DNA from: an uncultured Chlorobiaceae bacterium
Lineage (GTDB): Bacteria > Bacteroidota > Chlorobiia > Chlorobiales > Chlorobiaceae
NCBI GenBank assembly: GCA_903824295.1
Contig: CAIJWE010000030.1
Coordinates: 62,001 to 126,000, forward strand
Reading direction: 5' to 3'
Length of the DNA: 64,000 nt
Shown here: one piece after another, positions 63,310 through 64,000 of the stretch
Position numbering within the stretch: the stretch's first letter is position 1
Layout: the number at the start of each line of letters is the position of its first letter
Position numbers and translations under genes: made by a program
Notes under the pieces: model-generated
What the model saw: only the letters and a program-made list of their open reading frames with translations
What the model was told of the DNA's origin: nothing
Databases searched by the model: none

Positions 63310-63585
63310 AATTCGCCTCCTTGTTGGACGCGAAATCTATATTAACACATAGGGATGCAGTGAAAACATATAGTAAATGATAACAACTGTTAACCTTAAT
63401 ATAAAAAAAACTTTAATCTTTTTTTAAGAATCATCATAAAACGCGTAATACACAACTGTAATACGTATTTTATCGCGCAAAAGAAAAGGGATGTATCGAT
63501 TTATTTTCAATTGTTGTGTTTTAAAGGGCTTGATCATTGACTGGCAAGTGCCAAGCGATCAACAAGAATTGGTTGAGCAATAAAT
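63310..63585. other. Noncoding region beside the IS element
   Basis: 276 bp, AT-rich up to 63520. It contains the orfA upstream region and probably one IS end. I see no gene. From 63541 it holds CTGGCAAGTGCCAAG and the AAGCGATCAACAAGAATTGG word related to those at 61462 and 61706. Confidence 0.4.
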
Positions 63586-63903
63586 ATGCCAGAACTCAGT
63601 ATCGTTAACGACTTATTGAGCTGCCAGCACCTAAATCTTGACGAAATCCCATGAGCCGGAGCGCAACGGATAATTTCTGTCGCCATGGAGGCAGAAATCC
63701 AGGCATACATGGAGCAGCCTCAGCGGGCTCACCAACAATAACGTTTTATTCCGGCCGATGAAAAGCTGTTCGGGGAACTACCTGTCGGCTATTCATCAGC
63801 ATCCCTTACCTGCATGAAGCATATCTGGTTGGAAGAGCGCAATGCAGTGAAGATGCGTGAGCTGAGTTTTCAAACTTGCAGAACGGGCTCTGGTTCTCTG
63901 TAA
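63586..63903 (+). pseudogene. Decayed transposase fragment (IS256-like start)
   Basis: From the ATG at 63586 the frame reads MPELSIVNDLLSCQHLNLDE, a stop, AGAQRIISVAMEAEIQAYME, a second stop, and then 45 residues with no recognised match. The segment around RIISVAMEAEIQAYME resembles the start of IS256-type (mutator-like) transposases. At least two stops interrupt it. The 63904-64000 end of the window continues the same decayed sequence. Confidence 0.5.
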
Positions 63904-64000
63904 GCGGTTACGCGGCTACACCCCATGCTATGCGGTATACCTAAAGACTGGGCTTGTGTTTATACTTCACGCGGGCTTGGCTGCCTGCCGTGACTGGGCA

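Overview
The window looks like part of a green sulfur bacterium chromosome (Chlorobiaceae, Chlorobium/Pelodictyon type). The case rests on two adjacent small nine-cysteine 2[4Fe-4S] ferredoxins of the Chlorobium kind, a membrane pyrophosphatase, and a candidate Cyc2-type cytochrome-porin next to a c5-like cytochrome, a pair known from iron-oxidising Chlorobium. This is inferred from protein families; no rRNA or photosystem gene is present to prove it.

Layout. 1-9164 is a minus-strand housekeeping block: a hypothetical gene, purC, a DedA protein, the N-terminal half of transketolase, rsmD, coaD, an aspartate-type aminotransferase, an acyltransferase, a RicT/PSP1 protein and metG (cut by the window edge). 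9270-16047 holds a secreted EEP-family protein, a CDF transporter, a P2-type ATPase, a nitroreductase and an atypical NRAMP-like transporter. tRNA-Pro(CGG) and tRNA-Arg(CCG) follow, then a large multi-PAS histidine kinase preceded by the collapsed remains of a second kinase. 20857-26299 is a surface-polysaccharide region (SGNH, MBOAT acyltransferase, SGNH, UDP-glucuronate epimerase type). 26618-30000 is the circularly permuted ATP-grasp / alpha-E / transglutaminase operon. 30172-34807 is an accessory stretch with a hydrolase, an IS remnant, a GH16 glycosidase with a Kre9-like domain, a SUMF1-type protein, a GC-rich noncoding patch and a VF530-type protein.

34896-43313 is a complete copper/silver export set: CusC-, CusB- and CusA-like proteins with overlapping reading frames, a periplasmic cupredoxin and a CopA ATPase. 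43391-45338 carries an SRPBCC protein, a type I restriction scar that joins an HsdM start to an HsdR end, and a Qnr-like pentapeptide protein. 45423-51232 is again core: hppA, pth, a hydrolase, a SpoU methyltransferase and hisC. Then come a mini sigma-like protein, a hybrid kinase broken by a frameshift and an amber codon, hldD, the two ferredoxins, a Dabb protein, a D,D-carboxypeptidase with a basic repeat tail, a Rieske-flavodoxin fusion, a LysE exporter and the Cyc2/cytochrome pair. The right end is mobile DNA: an IS3-type element and a decayed transposase fragment.

Themes. Metal handling recurs (CDF, P2 ATPase, NRAMP-like, Cus/Cop set, candidate iron oxidase). Several accessory genes have collapsed by internal deletion rather than simple truncation (GAF kinase, hybrid kinase, hsd operon). 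Two exported proteins carry short-period tandem repeats of basic residues. The best candidates for unusual biology are the Cyc2-like pair, the SGNH-MBOAT-SGNH cassette with its His/Lys/Arg repeats, and the Rieske-flavodoxin fusion.
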